Shown here: piece by piece, positions 53,912 through 63,228 of the stretch
Layout: each line of letters opens with the position of its first letter
Numbering within the stretch: the first letter of the stretch is position 1
Assembly: GCF_003846185.1 (NCBI RefSeq)
Contig: NZ_ML123034.1
Location: 5,749,401 to 5,813,400 of the forward strand
Length of the DNA stretch: 64,000 nucleotides
Direction: 5' to 3'
Source: Streptomyces sp. ADI96-02
GTDB taxonomy: Bacteria; Actinomycetota; Actinomycetes; Streptomycetales; Streptomycetaceae
The notes under the pieces: model-generated
Database searches by the model: none
Told to the model about the DNA's origin: nothing
The model's input: only the letters and a program-made list of their open reading frames with translations
Translations under genes and position numbers: made by a program

Positions 53912-55411
53912 ATGGCACAGAGCGCGGCGCACTCCGGGCCGGGCGGGGGCGACGCAGCCCCCGCCGGCCCCGACCCCCGGCGCTGGAAGGCACTCGGCGT
54001 CTGCCTCGTCGCGGGCTTCATGACCCTGCTGGACGTCTCCATCGTCAACGTGGCCCTCCCGTCCATCCGCGAGGGCCTGGACACTCCGGCGTCCGACCTC
54101 CAGTGGGTGGTCTCCGGCTACGCCCTCGCCTTCGGGCTCTTCCTCATCCCGTCCGGGCGACTCGGCGACGCGCGCGGGCGGCGTGCGGTGTTCATGACGG
54201 GACTGGCACTGTTCACCCTGGCCTCCGCCGCCTGCGGGGCCGCCCAGTCCAGCACCTGGCTGGTCGTCGCCCGGCTGGTCCAGGGAGTCTCCGGCGGGCT
54301 GATCTCGCCGCAGATCTCCGCGCTGATCCAGCAGATGTTCTCCGGCCGCGAGCGCGGCCGGGCCTTCGGCATGTTCGGCACCGTCGTCGGGATCTCCACC
54401 GCCGTGGGCCCACTGCTCGGCGGCCTGCTCATCCAGGTGGCCGGATCCGCCGAGGGCTGGCGCTGGGTCTTCTACGTGAACCTCCCGCTCGGCGTCGTCT
54501 GCTTCCTGCTCGCCCGCCGGCTGCTCCCCGACACCCCGTCCGCCGGCCGGGTGCGGCCCCGCGACCTGGACCCGGTCGGCGTCCTCCTGCTGGGCGCCGG
54601 AGTGCTGACCCTGCTCCTGCCGTTCGTGCAGGCGCAGCAGTGGACGGGCGACGGCAAATGGCTCCTGATCGCCCTGGCCGCCGCGCTGCTCGCCGCGTTC
54701 GTCGGCTGGGAGGCGCGGTGCACCGGCAGCCGCACGCATCCGGTCCTGGACCTGGCGCTGTTCCGGGTGCGGTCCTACTGGCTGGGATGCCTGCTGATCC
54801 TGCTGTACTTCGCCGGGTTCACCTCGATCTTCTTCGTCACGACCCTCTACCTCCAGTCCGGGCTGGGCTACTCAGCCCTCCAGGCGGGCCTCTCCATCAC
54901 GCCCTTCGCCCTCGGCTCGGGGGCCACCGCCTTCGTCGGCGGCCGGTTCGTCGGACGCTTCGGCCGGCCTCTCGTCGTGGCGGGCCTGGTCATGGTGGCG
55001 CTCGGGCTCGCGGGCGCCGCCTACGCCGTCCACCTGGTCCCCGGCGGCGGCGCGGGCTGGGCCATGGCCGCGCCGCTGCTGATCGCCGGCCTCGGCGGCG
55101 GCCTGGTCATCGCCCCGAACCAGACGCTGACGCTCGCCGAGGTCCCGGTCGACCGGGCGGGCAGCGCCGGCGGAACCCTCCAGACCGGCCAACGCGTCGG
55201 CTCCGCGATCGGGATCGCCGCCGTCGGCGCGGTGTTCTTCGCCCAGGTCGGCCCCGACGGCTGGGCCACCGCCTACGACCACGGGCTCATCGTCTCGGTC
55301 GCCTTCGTCCTGGCCGCGCTGATCGTGGCGGCGGCCGACGTCGCGGCCGGCCGTCGGCGCGGACGGCGTACGGAGAAGAAGTCCACCGACCCATCGAGGA
55401 GCAGGGCATGA
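53912..55411 (+). CDS. MFS transporter, DHA2 (14-helix) type
   Basis: This 499-residue major facilitator has about 14 hydrophobic segments. Motif A is GRLGDARGRRAVF, motif C-like GPLLGGLL follows helix 5, and VARLVQGVSGGLISPQ is typical of drug:H+ antiporter family 2. It probably exports a drug or metabolite by proton antiport. The stop overlaps an ATG (ATGA) that opens an eight-codon frame leading to the GST-family gene, so the two are probably coregulated. Confidence 0.88.
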   Translation: MAQSAAHSGPGGGDAAPAGPDPRRWKALGVCLVAGFMTLLDVSIVNVALPSIREGLDTPASDLQWVVSGYALAFGLFLIPSGRLGDARGRRAVFMTGLALFTLASAACGAAQSSTWLVVARLVQGVSGGLISPQISALIQQMFSGRERGRAFGMFGTVVGISTAVGPLLGGLLIQVAGSAEGWRWVFYVNLPLGVVCFLLARRLLPDTPSAGRVRPRDLDPVGVLLLGAGVLTLLLPFVQAQQWTGDGKWLLIALAAALLAAFVGWEARCTGSRTHPVLDLALFRVRSYWLGCLLILLYFAGFTSIFFVTTLYLQSGLGYSALQAGLSITPFALGSGATAFVGGRFVGRFGRPLVVAGLVMVALGLAGAAYAVHLVPGGGAGWAMAAPLLIAGLGGGLVIAPNQTLTLAEVPVDRAGSAGGTLQTGQRVGSAIGIAAVGAVFFAQVGPDGWATAYDHGLIVSVAFVLAALIVAAADVAAGRRRGRRTEKKSTDPSRSRA

Positions 55412-55434
55412 GCGACACGAGGAGTACGGCATGA
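55408..55434 (+). CDS. Eight-codon coupling ORF between MFS and GST genes
   Basis: ATG 55408 overlaps the MFS stop and opens MSDTRSTA, whose stop overlaps the next gene's ATG at 55431. The first 12 bases repeat exactly at 55431-55442 (ATGAGCGACACG), so the true gene start looks duplicated. It may be a relic or a re-initiation device. Confidence 0.35.
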   Translation: MSDTRSTA

Positions 55435-56468
55435 GCGACACGACAGCGGACAGCGCGGGAAGTGACGGCAACACCTCCTACGGGCACAAACCGTTCAAGC
55501 GGTCCCGCAGCCACTTCGCCGACCGGATCACCGCCGACGGGCGCGACGGGTGGCCCGTCGCGGCGGGCCGCTACCGGCTCGCCGTCAGCCGGGCCTGCCC
55601 GTGGGCGAGCCGCGCCCTGGTCTCCCGGCGGCTCCTCGGCCTGGAGGACGCCCTCTCCCTCGCGGTCGCCGACCCGATCCAGGACGACCGCAGTTGGCGC
55701 TTCACCCTGGACGCGGACGGCCGCGACCCGGTCCTCGGCATCCGCTACCTCAGCGAGGCGTACGACGCACGGGAGCGCGGCTACCCAGGCGGCGTCAGCG
55801 TCCCCGCGATCGTGGACGTGCCCAGCGGGCAACTGGTCACCAACGACTACCAGCGCATCACCCTGGACCTGGCCACCGAATGGACCGCCCTGCACCGCCC
55901 CGGCGCCCCCGACCTCTACCCCGAGCCGCTGCGCGACGAGATCGACGACGTCATGGAGGGGATCTACCGCGACGTCAACAACGGGGTCTACCGGGCCGGG
56001 TTCGCCAGCACCCAGGAGGAGTACGAAGAGGCGTACACCGCCCTCTTCCGGCGGCTCGGCCTGGTCTCCGCCCGCCTCGCCGACCGCCGCTACCTGGTCG
56101 GGGACACCATCACCGAGGCCGACATCCGCCTGTTCACCACCCTGGTCCGCTTCGACGCGGTCTACCACGGCCACTTCAAGTGCAACCGCGCCAAGCTGAC
56201 CGAGGACCCCGTCCTGTGGGCCTACGCCCGCGACCTCTACCAGACCCCCGGTTTCGGCGACACGGTCGACTTCGACCACATCAAGCGCCACTACTACCGC
56301 GTGCACACCGGCATCAACCCGACCGGCATCGTGCCCGTCGGCCCCGACCTCTCCGGCTGGACCGCCCCGCACCACCGCGAACAGCTCGGCGGGCGGCCGT
56401 TCGGCGACGGCACGCCTCCCGGGCCGGTGCCGCCGGGCGAGGAGGTCACCGCGCCCGGCGCGGCCTGA
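55431..56468 (+). CDS. Glutathionyl-hydroquinone reductase-like GST family protein
   Basis: This 345-residue protein is of the omega-class GST-like glutathionyl-hydroquinone reductase (YqjG/EcM) family, with the active Cys56 in SRACPWASR, the family block GVSVPAIVDVPSGQLVTNDY, and the C-terminal GST helical domain (ADIRLFTTLVRFDAVYHGHF). Streptomyces makes mycothiol and not glutathione, so the physiological thiol is uncertain. Its start codon overlaps the stop of an eight-codon ORF after the MFS gene; the two may form a detoxification/export pair. Confidence 0.88.
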   Translation: MSDTTADSAGSDGNTSYGHKPFKRSRSHFADRITADGRDGWPVAAGRYRLAVSRACPWASRALVSRRLLGLEDALSLAVADPIQDDRSWRFTLDADGRDPVLGIRYLSEAYDARERGYPGGVSVPAIVDVPSGQLVTNDYQRITLDLATEWTALHRPGAPDLYPEPLRDEIDDVMEGIYRDVNNGVYRAGFASTQEEYEEAYTALFRRLGLVSARLADRRYLVGDTITEADIRLFTTLVRFDAVYHGHFKCNRAKLTEDPVLWAYARDLYQTPGFGDTVDFDHIKRHYYRVHTGINPTGIVPVGPDLSGWTAPHHREQLGGRPFGDGTPPGPVPPGEEVTAPGAA

Positions 56469-56474
56469 CCGCCC

Positions 56475-57347
56475 TCACCGCACCCGCGACGGCGGCGGGG
56501 GGTTCCCGGTCGCCAGCGGGGAGCGGGCCAGGCCCACGCAGCCGACGGCGATCAGGATCAGCGCCGCCAGTTCGGGCAGCAGCCACCAGCCGGTGCGCAG
56601 CACCTCGCCGAAGAGCGTCACCCCGTAGAAGATGCTGATCAGCGCGTCTCCGAGGGTCAGCATCGGCTGCACGGCCACCAGAGGGCCGGCCTGGAGGGCG
56701 TTCTGCAGCAGGAACAGCGCGCCCAGCCCGGCCGCCGCCGTCGCGTACAACTGCCAGGACGTCAGCAGCGCCACCGCCCCGCCGCCGTCGTCGAGCCGCG
56801 CCATCGCGTCCTTCATCAGCGCCGCCGTCAGCGCGTAACCGCACGCGGCGGCCAGCCCCAGCAGGGCCGCCCGGCCGTTGCCGCGCGCCCGCAGCGCGGC
56901 GCCGATCAGCACCGCCTCGAACAGACCGGTCACCAGCAGCGCCGGGACCCACGCGACCCCGCGCACGCTCTCGCTGCCGCCCATCGGGGAGGCCGAGGCG
57001 AGCCCGAGGGCCAGACCGGCGGTCATCGCCGCCACCCCGAGCCAGACCGTGTGCGGCACCCGGACCCGCAGGACGTAACCGGCGACCAGCAGCGTCGCGG
57101 GCAGTTCGATCACGAAGATCGGCTGGACCACCGCGATCGGGCCGGTCGCCAGCGCCACCGCCTGGCAGACGGCCGCCACGATCACCAGCCCGATCCCGCC
57201 CAGCCACACCGGCCGGCGCAGCAGATGGCCGATCAGCGAGAGCCGCATGGCCGAGTCGCGGGGCACCTCCAGCGCGGCCCGCCGCTGGAGCACCGAGGCC
57301 GAGCCGTTGCTCAGGGCGGTCAGGACGGCGAACAGGACACTGATCAC
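56475..57347 (-). CDS. DMT superfamily (EamA-like) transporter
   Basis: This 290-residue membrane protein has about nine to ten hydrophobic segments in two similar halves, e.g. IGLVIVAAVCQAVALATGP and ALFLLQNALQAGPLVAVQP, typical of the drug/metabolite transporter superfamily and close to its YdcZ/DMT-like members. The GTG at 57347 has a GATGGACC ribosome site. Substrate is unknown. It faces the GST-family gene with six bases between stop codons and no visible terminator. Confidence 0.82.
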   Translation of the reverse strand: MISVLFAVLTALSNGSASVLQRRAALEVPRDSAMRLSLIGHLLRRPVWLGGIGLVIVAAVCQAVALATGPIAVVQPIFVIELPATLLVAGYVLRVRVPHTVWLGVAAMTAGLALGLASASPMGGSESVRGVAWVPALLVTGLFEAVLIGAALRARGNGRAALLGLAAACGYALTAALMKDAMARLDDGGGAVALLTSWQLYATAAAGLGALFLLQNALQAGPLVAVQPMLTLGDALISIFYGVTLFGEVLRTGWWLLPELAALILIAVGCVGLARSPLATGNPPPPSRVR

Positions 57348-57453
57348 CGGTCCATCATCGAAGCGATGGCCCCGGGGCGCGCGGTCTGCGGAGCAGCCGG
57401 GCGTACGGCCGCGGTCGCCCGGAGGCGTCCGCGGCCCCGGTAGCGTGCGGATC

Positions 57454-58587
57454 ATGGCCGCGAAGACGCACCGCACCGCCGCACACCCCGCCGTCCTGTC
57501 CACCCGGGCGCTCAACCGGGCCACCCTGGAACGCCAGCTCCTGCTGCGCCGGTCCGCCATGGGCGCCGAGGACGCGGTCGCCCACCTGGTCGGGCTCCAG
57601 GCGCAGAACACCCGGCCGCCCTATTTCCAGCTCGCCTCCCGCCTCGCCGGCTTCGACCCCGCCGACCTGTCCCGTCTGATGGAGTCCCGCGCGGTGGTCC
57701 GCATCGTCACGCTGCGCTCCACCCTCCACACCCACACGGCCGAGGACGCCCTGACCCTGCGCCCGCTGGTGCAGCCGGCCCGTGAGCGCGAGCTGACGGC
57801 GTTCCGCCGGGGGCTCGTCGGCGTGGACCTCGACCGGCTGGCCGCCCTGAGCCGGGAACTGGTCGAGGAGCGCCCGCGCCCGGTCAAGGAACTGCGCGCG
57901 GAACTGCTCGCCCGCTGGCCGGACGCCGACCCGCTCGCCCTCACCGTCGCCGCCCGGTGCCTGCTGCCCCTGGTCCAGGTGACCCCGCGCGGACTGTGGG
58001 GCCGCAGCGGGCAGGTCGCCCTGACGACCGTGGAGAGCTGGCTCGGCAGATCCGCCGAACCGGCGTCCGCACCCGACGCCCTCGTCCTCCGCTACCTGCG
58101 CGCCTTCGGGCCCGCCTCGGTCAAGGACATGCAGGCGTGGGCGGGGCTGACCCGCCTGAAGGAGGTCTTCGAGCGGCTGCGGCCCGGACTGCTGACCTTC
58201 CGCGACGGGAACGGCGTCGAACTCTTCGACGTGCCGGACGCACCGCGTCCCGATCCGGACACCCCCGCGCCGCCGCGCTTCCTGCCCGAGTTCGACAACG
58301 TCCTCCTCGGCCACGCCGACCGTGCCCGCGTCATCCCGCCGGAGCACAGGGGCCGCAACGGGGTGGGCAACCAGTCCTACGGAACGGTCCTGGTCGACGG
58401 GTTCCTCCGGGCTCTGTGGCGCACCGACCGCGCCGGGGGCGCGGTGACCCTGACCGTCCAGCCGCTGGACCGCCTCGGCCGCGCCGACCGCGCCGACGTC
58501 ACCCGGGAGGCGGTGCGGACGCTGTCGGTCATGACGGACGCGGCCGACCACGACGTGCGGTTCGCCGCGTTCGTCGACGTCGGATGA
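57454..58587 (+). CDS. AlkZ-like winged-helix DNA-binding/glycosylase family protein
   Basis: This 377-residue protein belongs to the HTH_42/YcaQ group. The N-terminal region has the QxQ motif GLQAQNTRPPYFQL, which in AlkZ and YcaQ aligns with catalytic glutamines of interstrand crosslink glycosylases. The central winged helices and the final FLPEFDNVLLGHADRARVI region also match. It may unhook DNA crosslinks, or it may be a relative without glycosylase activity. The ATG at 57454 lies 106 bases from the divergent DMT gene start. Confidence 0.85.
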   Translation: MAAKTHRTAAHPAVLSTRALNRATLERQLLLRRSAMGAEDAVAHLVGLQAQNTRPPYFQLASRLAGFDPADLSRLMESRAVVRIVTLRSTLHTHTAEDALTLRPLVQPARERELTAFRRGLVGVDLDRLAALSRELVEERPRPVKELRAELLARWPDADPLALTVAARCLLPLVQVTPRGLWGRSGQVALTTVESWLGRSAEPASAPDALVLRYLRAFGPASVKDMQAWAGLTRLKEVFERLRPGLLTFRDGNGVELFDVPDAPRPDPDTPAPPRFLPEFDNVLLGHADRARVIPPEHRGRNGVGNQSYGTVLVDGFLRALWRTDRAGGAVTLTVQPLDRLGRADRADVTREAVRTLSVMTDAADHDVRFAAFVDVG

Positions 58588-58697
58588 GGAACCGGCGGGT
58601 TCGGCGGGGCGGCCGGGCACCTGCGCGGCGCCCCCGCCCGCCGGTCAGCGGCCCCGCCCGTCTCAGGGCGGCAAGCAGGCCGGCGGCCCCGCCGGTC

Positions 58698-59540
58698 TCA
58701 GGGCAGCAGCCCCGCCCGTCGCGCCGCCACGACCGCTTCGAGCCGGGTGTGCGCCCCCAGCTTGCGCATCGCCGACCGCAGATACCCCTTGACCGTCTCC
58801 GGGCGCACCCCCAGCCGCCGGGCCGCGACCGCGTTCGTCGCCCCCGCCGCCACACACGCCACGACGTCCACCTCGCGCGGCGCGAGCCGCACCGCGCGGG
58901 CGTCCGCCGGCTGCGTACCGGAGGCCGAAACGAGCCGCCCGCAGACGCTCAGCAACTCCTCCCGCAGCTCAGGGTCGACGATCTTCGGCGCCAGCGCCCG
59001 CAGCTCGCGATGGGCCTCGCGCACGTCCTCCCAGGCCGCCGGAGCCGGATCCGGATCGGCCACCTGCTCACGGCCGACGGCGAGCAACTGCCGCACCTCG
59101 TCCCGGACCGCCAGCGCCTGCTCCACATCGCGCGCCGCCGCGAGGGCCGCGTCGAACGTCCGGTCCCCGAGCGTCACCGGCTTGCGCAGCGCGCCGTACA
59201 GCAGGCCCCGAACCTCCCGCCGTACGACGACGGGTACGGCGACCACCGAACGCAGCCCCTCCGCCGCGACCGCCGTGTCGTACTCGTGGCTGATGTGGCG
59301 CGCGGAGGTGTAGTCCGTCACCGCGCAGGGCCGCGACAGGGCGATGGCCTTGCCGCCGAGACCGCTTCCGGCGGAGATGACCAGACCGCGCAGCGCGCGG
59401 GTCTGCGCCCCGTTCAGCTCGGCGATCCGCGCGTGGCGCGCGTCCGAGAGCAGGCCGCCGAACACCACCGGGAGCCCGCTCGTGCGGCGCAGCCGCAGCA
59501 GCGCCCCCTGCATCTCGACCGCATCGGCCGGTTCGCTCAC
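58698..59540 (-). CDS. LuxR family regulator with GAF domain
   Basis: This 280-residue regulator has an N-terminal GAF sensory domain (GLVISAGSGLGGKAIALSRP, VVAVPVVVRREVRGLLYGAL) and a C-terminal LuxR helix-turn-helix (LAPREVDVVACVAAGATNAV and RPETVKGYLRSAMRKLG). It diverges from the two acyl-CoA ligase genes and resembles regulators of catabolic ligase operons. The GTG at 59540 is chosen because residues before it are not conserved. A GGGGTGGT-rich sequence lies in the 110-base divergent region. Confidence 0.87.
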   Translation of the reverse strand: MSEPADAVEMQGALLRLRRTSGLPVVFGGLLSDARHARIAELNGAQTRALRGLVISAGSGLGGKAIALSRPCAVTDYTSARHISHEYDTAVAAEGLRSVVAVPVVVRREVRGLLYGALRKPVTLGDRTFDAALAAARDVEQALAVRDEVRQLLAVGREQVADPDPAPAAWEDVREAHRELRALAPKIVDPELREELLSVCGRLVSASGTQPADARAVRLAPREVDVVACVAAGATNAVAARRLGVRPETVKGYLRSAMRKLGAHTRLEAVVAARRAGLLP

Positions 59541-59650
59541 GCCGTGGCCTCTCCACCCGGGCCGAACCACCCCCGTCCGGGGGTGGTGAGACCTGGGTCA
59601 CTGTTTACATGATGTTAAGCGACCGGTCCGGTCCGCAATGAGGAGGGCAC

Positions 59651-61327
59651 ATGTCGGCAAACAGTGCGACGGAGACGTTCCGGGCCGCCCGGGACTTCCT
59701 GCTGGAGCACCGCGAGGACTACACCGCCGCGTACGAGGGTTTCCGCTGGCCCCGCGCGGACCACTTCAACTGGGCGCTGGACTGGTTCGACGTCATCGCC
59801 CGGGGCAACGACCGCACCGCCCTGCACATCGTGGAGGAGGACGGCCGGCGCACCGAGGTCTCCTTCGCGGCGATGTCCGAGCGCTCGAACCGGGCGGCCA
59901 ACTGGCTGAAGGCGCAGGGCGTCCGGGAGGGCGACCGGGTGCTCGTCATGCTCGGCAACCAGGTCGAGCTGTGGGAGACCGCGCTCGCCGCGATGAAGCT
60001 GCGCGCCGTCGTCATCCCCGCCACCCCGCTGCTGGGCCCGGTCGACCTGCGCGACCGGGTGGAGCGCGGCCGGGTGCGCCATGTGCTCGTCCGCTCGGCC
60101 GACACCGCCAAGTTCGACGAGGTGCCCGGCTCCTACACCCGGATCGCGGTGGGCGAGCAGGTGGCCGGCTGGCGGCCGTACGCGGGCGCGGCCGAGGCGT
60201 CCGCCGACTTCGCGCCCGACCGGGAGACGGACGCGGACGAGCCGCTGATGCTGTACTTCACCTCCGGCACCACCGCCCGCCCCAAGCTCGTCGAGCACAC
60301 CCATGTCTCCTACCCGGTGGGCCACTTGACGACGATGTACTGGATCGGGCTCCAGCCCGGCGACGTGCACCTGAACATCTCCTCGCCCGGCTGGGCCAAG
60401 CACGCCTGGTCGAACCTGTTCGCCCCGTGGACCGCCGAGGCCACCGTCTTCATCTTCAACTACACCCGCTTCGACGCCGGCCGGCTGATGGCCGAGATGG
60501 ACCGCTCGGGCGTTACCAGCTTCTGCGCCCCGCCCACGGTGTGGCGCATGCTCATCCAGGCGGACCTGACCCAGCTCAAGGTCCCGCCGCGCGAGGTCGT
60601 CGCCGCCGGCGAACCGCTGAACCCGGAGGTCATCGAGACCGTCCGGCGGGAGTGGGGCGTCACCATCCGCGACGGCTTCGGGCAGACGGAGACCGCCGTC
60701 CAGGTCGCCAACTCCCCGGGCCAGCTCCTGAAGACCGGCTCGATGGGACGGCCGAACCCCGGCTACACCGTCGAACTGCTCGACCCGGTCACGGGGCAGC
60801 CCGGCGCGGCCGAGGGGGAGATCGCCCTCGACCTCGCCCACCGGCCCGTCGGCCTGATGACCGGCTACCACGGCGAGCCGGACCGGACCGCCGAGGCGAT
60901 GGCCGGCGGCTACTACCGCACCGGCGACATCGGGGCCCGTGACGCGGACGGCTACATCACCTATGTCGGCCGCGCCGACGACGTGTTCAAGGCGTCGGAC
61001 TACAAGATCTCCCCGTTCGAGCTGGAGAGCGCCCTGCTGGAGCACGAGGCGGTCGCCGAGGCCGCCGTGGTGCCCGCGCCCGACCCGCTCCGCCTCGCCG
61101 TTCCGAAGGCGTACGTCGTACTGGCGGAGGGCTGGGAGCCGGGGGCGGAGACCGCGAAGATCCTCTTCGAGCACTCGCGGACCGTCCTCGCCCCGTACAA
61201 GCGCGTCCGCAGGCTGGAGTTCGCCGAACTGCCGAAGACCGTCTCCGGCAAGATCCGCCGCATCGAGCTGCGCGAGCGCACCGCCCTGGGCGGCGGCGTC
61301 GAGTTCGACGAGGGGGACCTGGCGTGA
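59651..61327 (+). CDS. Acyl-CoA synthetase (ANL superfamily, medium-chain/aromatic type)
   Basis: This 558-residue adenylate-forming ligase activates a carboxylic acid with ATP and CoA. A3 LYFTSGTTARPKLVEH, A5 GFGQTET, A8 YRTGDIGARDADGYITYVGR and A10 LPKTVSGKIRR with the catalytic lysine are visible. The N-terminal FRWPRADHFNWALDWFDVIA resembles acetyl/propionyl-CoA synthetase-like ligases. ATG 59651 has AGGAGG seven bases upstream. The stop overlaps the second ligase start, and the divergent LuxR gene is the likely regulator. Confidence 0.9.
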   Translation: MSANSATETFRAARDFLLEHREDYTAAYEGFRWPRADHFNWALDWFDVIARGNDRTALHIVEEDGRRTEVSFAAMSERSNRAANWLKAQGVREGDRVLVMLGNQVELWETALAAMKLRAVVIPATPLLGPVDLRDRVERGRVRHVLVRSADTAKFDEVPGSYTRIAVGEQVAGWRPYAGAAEASADFAPDRETDADEPLMLYFTSGTTARPKLVEHTHVSYPVGHLTTMYWIGLQPGDVHLNISSPGWAKHAWSNLFAPWTAEATVFIFNYTRFDAGRLMAEMDRSGVTSFCAPPTVWRMLIQADLTQLKVPPREVVAAGEPLNPEVIETVRREWGVTIRDGFGQTETAVQVANSPGQLLKTGSMGRPNPGYTVELLDPVTGQPGAAEGEIALDLAHRPVGLMTGYHGEPDRTAEAMAGGYYRTGDIGARDADGYITYVGRADDVFKASDYKISPFELESALLEHEAVAEAAVVPAPDPLRLAVPKAYVVLAEGWEPGAETAKILFEHSRTVLAPYKRVRRLEFAELPKTVSGKIRRIELRERTALGGGVEFDEGDLA

Positions 61328-62931
61328 GCGGCCTCTCCTACGCGCACGGCACCGGAACCACGGCGCTGCTCGGCGACACCATCGGCCGCGACCTGGACCG
61401 GACGATCGCCGCGTTCGGCGACCGCGAGGCCCTGGTCGACGTCGCCTCCGGCCGCCGCTGGACGTACCGGGAGTTCGGCGCGGACGTCGACGAACTGGCC
61501 CGCGCGCTGATGGCGTCCGGGGTGGACAAGGGCGACCGGGTCGGCATCTGGGCGGTCAACTGCCCTGAATGGGTGCTCGTCCAGTACGCCACGGCCCGCA
61601 TAGGCGCCGTCATGGTCACCATCAACCCGGCCTACCGCGCCCACGAGTTGGAGTTCGTGCTGCGTCAGGCCGGAATCCGCCTGCTGGTCGCCTCCCTCGC
61701 CCATCGCACCAGCGACTACCGCGCGCTCGTCGAGCAGGTCCGCGCCGACTGCCCCGCGCTGCGCGCCGTCCACTACATCGGCGACCCGTCCTGGAGCGAG
61801 CTGACCGCCACGGCTTCCGCCGTGTCTCCGCAGCAACTCGCCGCTCGTGAGGCCGAGTTGTCCTGCGACGACCCGATCAACATCCAGTACACCTCGGGTA
61901 CCACGGGCTTCCCGAAGGGCGCCACGCTCTCCCACCACAACATCCTCAACAACGGCTACTTCGTGGGCGAGACGGTCGGCTACACCGAGGCGGACCGGGT
62001 CTGCCTCCCGGTGCCCTTCTACCACTGCTTCGGCATGGTGATGGGCAACCTCGGCATCACCTCGCACGGCGCCTGCGTCGTGATCCCGGCACCCGCCTTC
62101 GAGCCCGCCGCCGTGCTGGCCGCCGTGGAGCGGGAGCGCTGCACCTCGCTCTACGGCGTTCCCACCATGTTCATCGCCGAGTTGAACCTGCCCGACTTCG
62201 CCGCGTACGACCTCTCCTCGCTGCGGACCGGGATCATGGCGGGATCGCCCTGCCCGGTCGAGGTCATGAAGCGGGTCGTCGCCGAGATGCACATGGCCGA
62301 GGTGTCCATCTGCTACGGGATGACGGAGACCTCGCCCGTCTCCACCCAGACCCGCCGCGACGACGATCTGGAACGCCGGACCGGTACGGTCGGCCGCGCG
62401 CTGCCGCACATCGAGGTCAAGGTCGTCGACCCGGCGACCGGCGTCACGCTGCCGCGCGGCAGCGCGGGTGAGCTGTGCACCCGGGGCTACAGCGTGATGC
62501 TCGGCTACTGGGACCAGCTCGAGAGGACCGCCGAAGTGATCGACGCGGGCCGCTGGATGCACACCGGCGACCTCGCCGTGATGCGCGAGGACGGATACGT
62601 CCAGATCGTCGGCCGGATCAAGGACATGATCATCCGCGGTGGTGAGAACGTGTACCCGCGCGAGATCGAGGAGTTTCTGCACGGCCATCCCAAGATCGCC
62701 GACGTCCAGGTGGTCGGTGTGCCCGACGAGCGGTACGGCGAGGAGATCCTGGCCTGCGTCATCCCGCGCGACCCGGCCGATCCGCCGACGGCGGACGAGA
62801 TCGCGGACTTCTGCCGGGACCGGCTGGCGCACTACAAGGTGCCGCGCAGGCTGCGGATCCTGGACGCCTTCCCGATGACGGTGAGCGGGAAGGTCCGCAA
62901 GATCGAACTGCGCGAGGCATACACCGCCTGA
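61324..62931 (+). CDS. Acyl-CoA ligase (FadD-like)
   Basis: This 535-residue ANL-superfamily ligase has YTSGTTGFPKGATLSHHNI (A3), CYGMTETSPVS (A5), MHTGDLAVMREDGYVQIVGR (A8) and MTVSGKVRKIELRE with the catalytic lysine (A10). It resembles long-chain or medium-chain fatty-acyl-CoA ligases. The GTG at 61324 overlaps the preceding ligase stop (GTGA). Two adjacent ligases of different subgroups suggest parallel substrates or an acid and its shortened product. Confidence 0.9.
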   Translation: MSGLSYAHGTGTTALLGDTIGRDLDRTIAAFGDREALVDVASGRRWTYREFGADVDELARALMASGVDKGDRVGIWAVNCPEWVLVQYATARIGAVMVTINPAYRAHELEFVLRQAGIRLLVASLAHRTSDYRALVEQVRADCPALRAVHYIGDPSWSELTATASAVSPQQLAAREAELSCDDPINIQYTSGTTGFPKGATLSHHNILNNGYFVGETVGYTEADRVCLPVPFYHCFGMVMGNLGITSHGACVVIPAPAFEPAAVLAAVERERCTSLYGVPTMFIAELNLPDFAAYDLSSLRTGIMAGSPCPVEVMKRVVAEMHMAEVSICYGMTETSPVSTQTRRDDDLERRTGTVGRALPHIEVKVVDPATGVTLPRGSAGELCTRGYSVMLGYWDQLERTAEVIDAGRWMHTGDLAVMREDGYVQIVGRIKDMIIRGGENVYPREIEEFLHGHPKIADVQVVGVPDERYGEEILACVIPRDPADPPTADEIADFCRDRLAHYKVPRRLRILDAFPMTVSGKVRKIELREAYTA

Positions 62932-62954
62932 CCCGCCGCCCTGGCCTGCCCGAC

Positions 62955-63044
62955 CCGCCTGACCCGGCCGACCCGGCCGCCCGACCCGCCCGACCCGGCG
63001 GGCGCGGCCGGGGCGGCGGTGCGCCGGGCGGCCGGGTCAGGCGG
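62955..63044. terminator. Long inverted repeat in a GACCCGCC-rich convergent region
   Basis: CCGCCTGACCCGGCCG at 62955-62970 and its exact complement at 63029-63044 form 16-bp arms around a 58-base loop rich in GACCCGGC-type units. It lies between the ligase stop and the small ORF stop. Confidence 0.5.
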
Positions 63045-63219
63045 CCTCGACGACGTCGGGTCCGCCGCCACGGGTCGCCGCCGCCCACTCGATCAGCAGC
63101 ACCTCGTACGTCGCGGACTCCACGGCGGACCACTGGCCGCCCGAGGCGTCGACGAGCGCCCGAATGGCCTCGTTGGCCTGATCGGCTGCGTACAGGGGGT
63201 GTTGAGGGATCGACTCCAT
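63037..63219 (-). CDS. Small hypothetical protein
   Basis: This 60-residue acidic protein (begins MESIPQHPLYAADQANEAIR) contains helices around ATYEVLLIEWAAAT and no signal peptide, cysteine or membrane segment. Its start lies 9 bases after the GNAT gene stop, so the pair may form an operon. The ribosome site is weak. I do not recognise a family; codon bias favours a real gene. Confidence 0.6.
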   Translation of the reverse strand: MESIPQHPLYAADQANEAIRALVDASGGQWSAVESATYEVLLIEWAAATRGGGPDVVEAA

Positions 63220-63228
63220 GCGCTCAGC

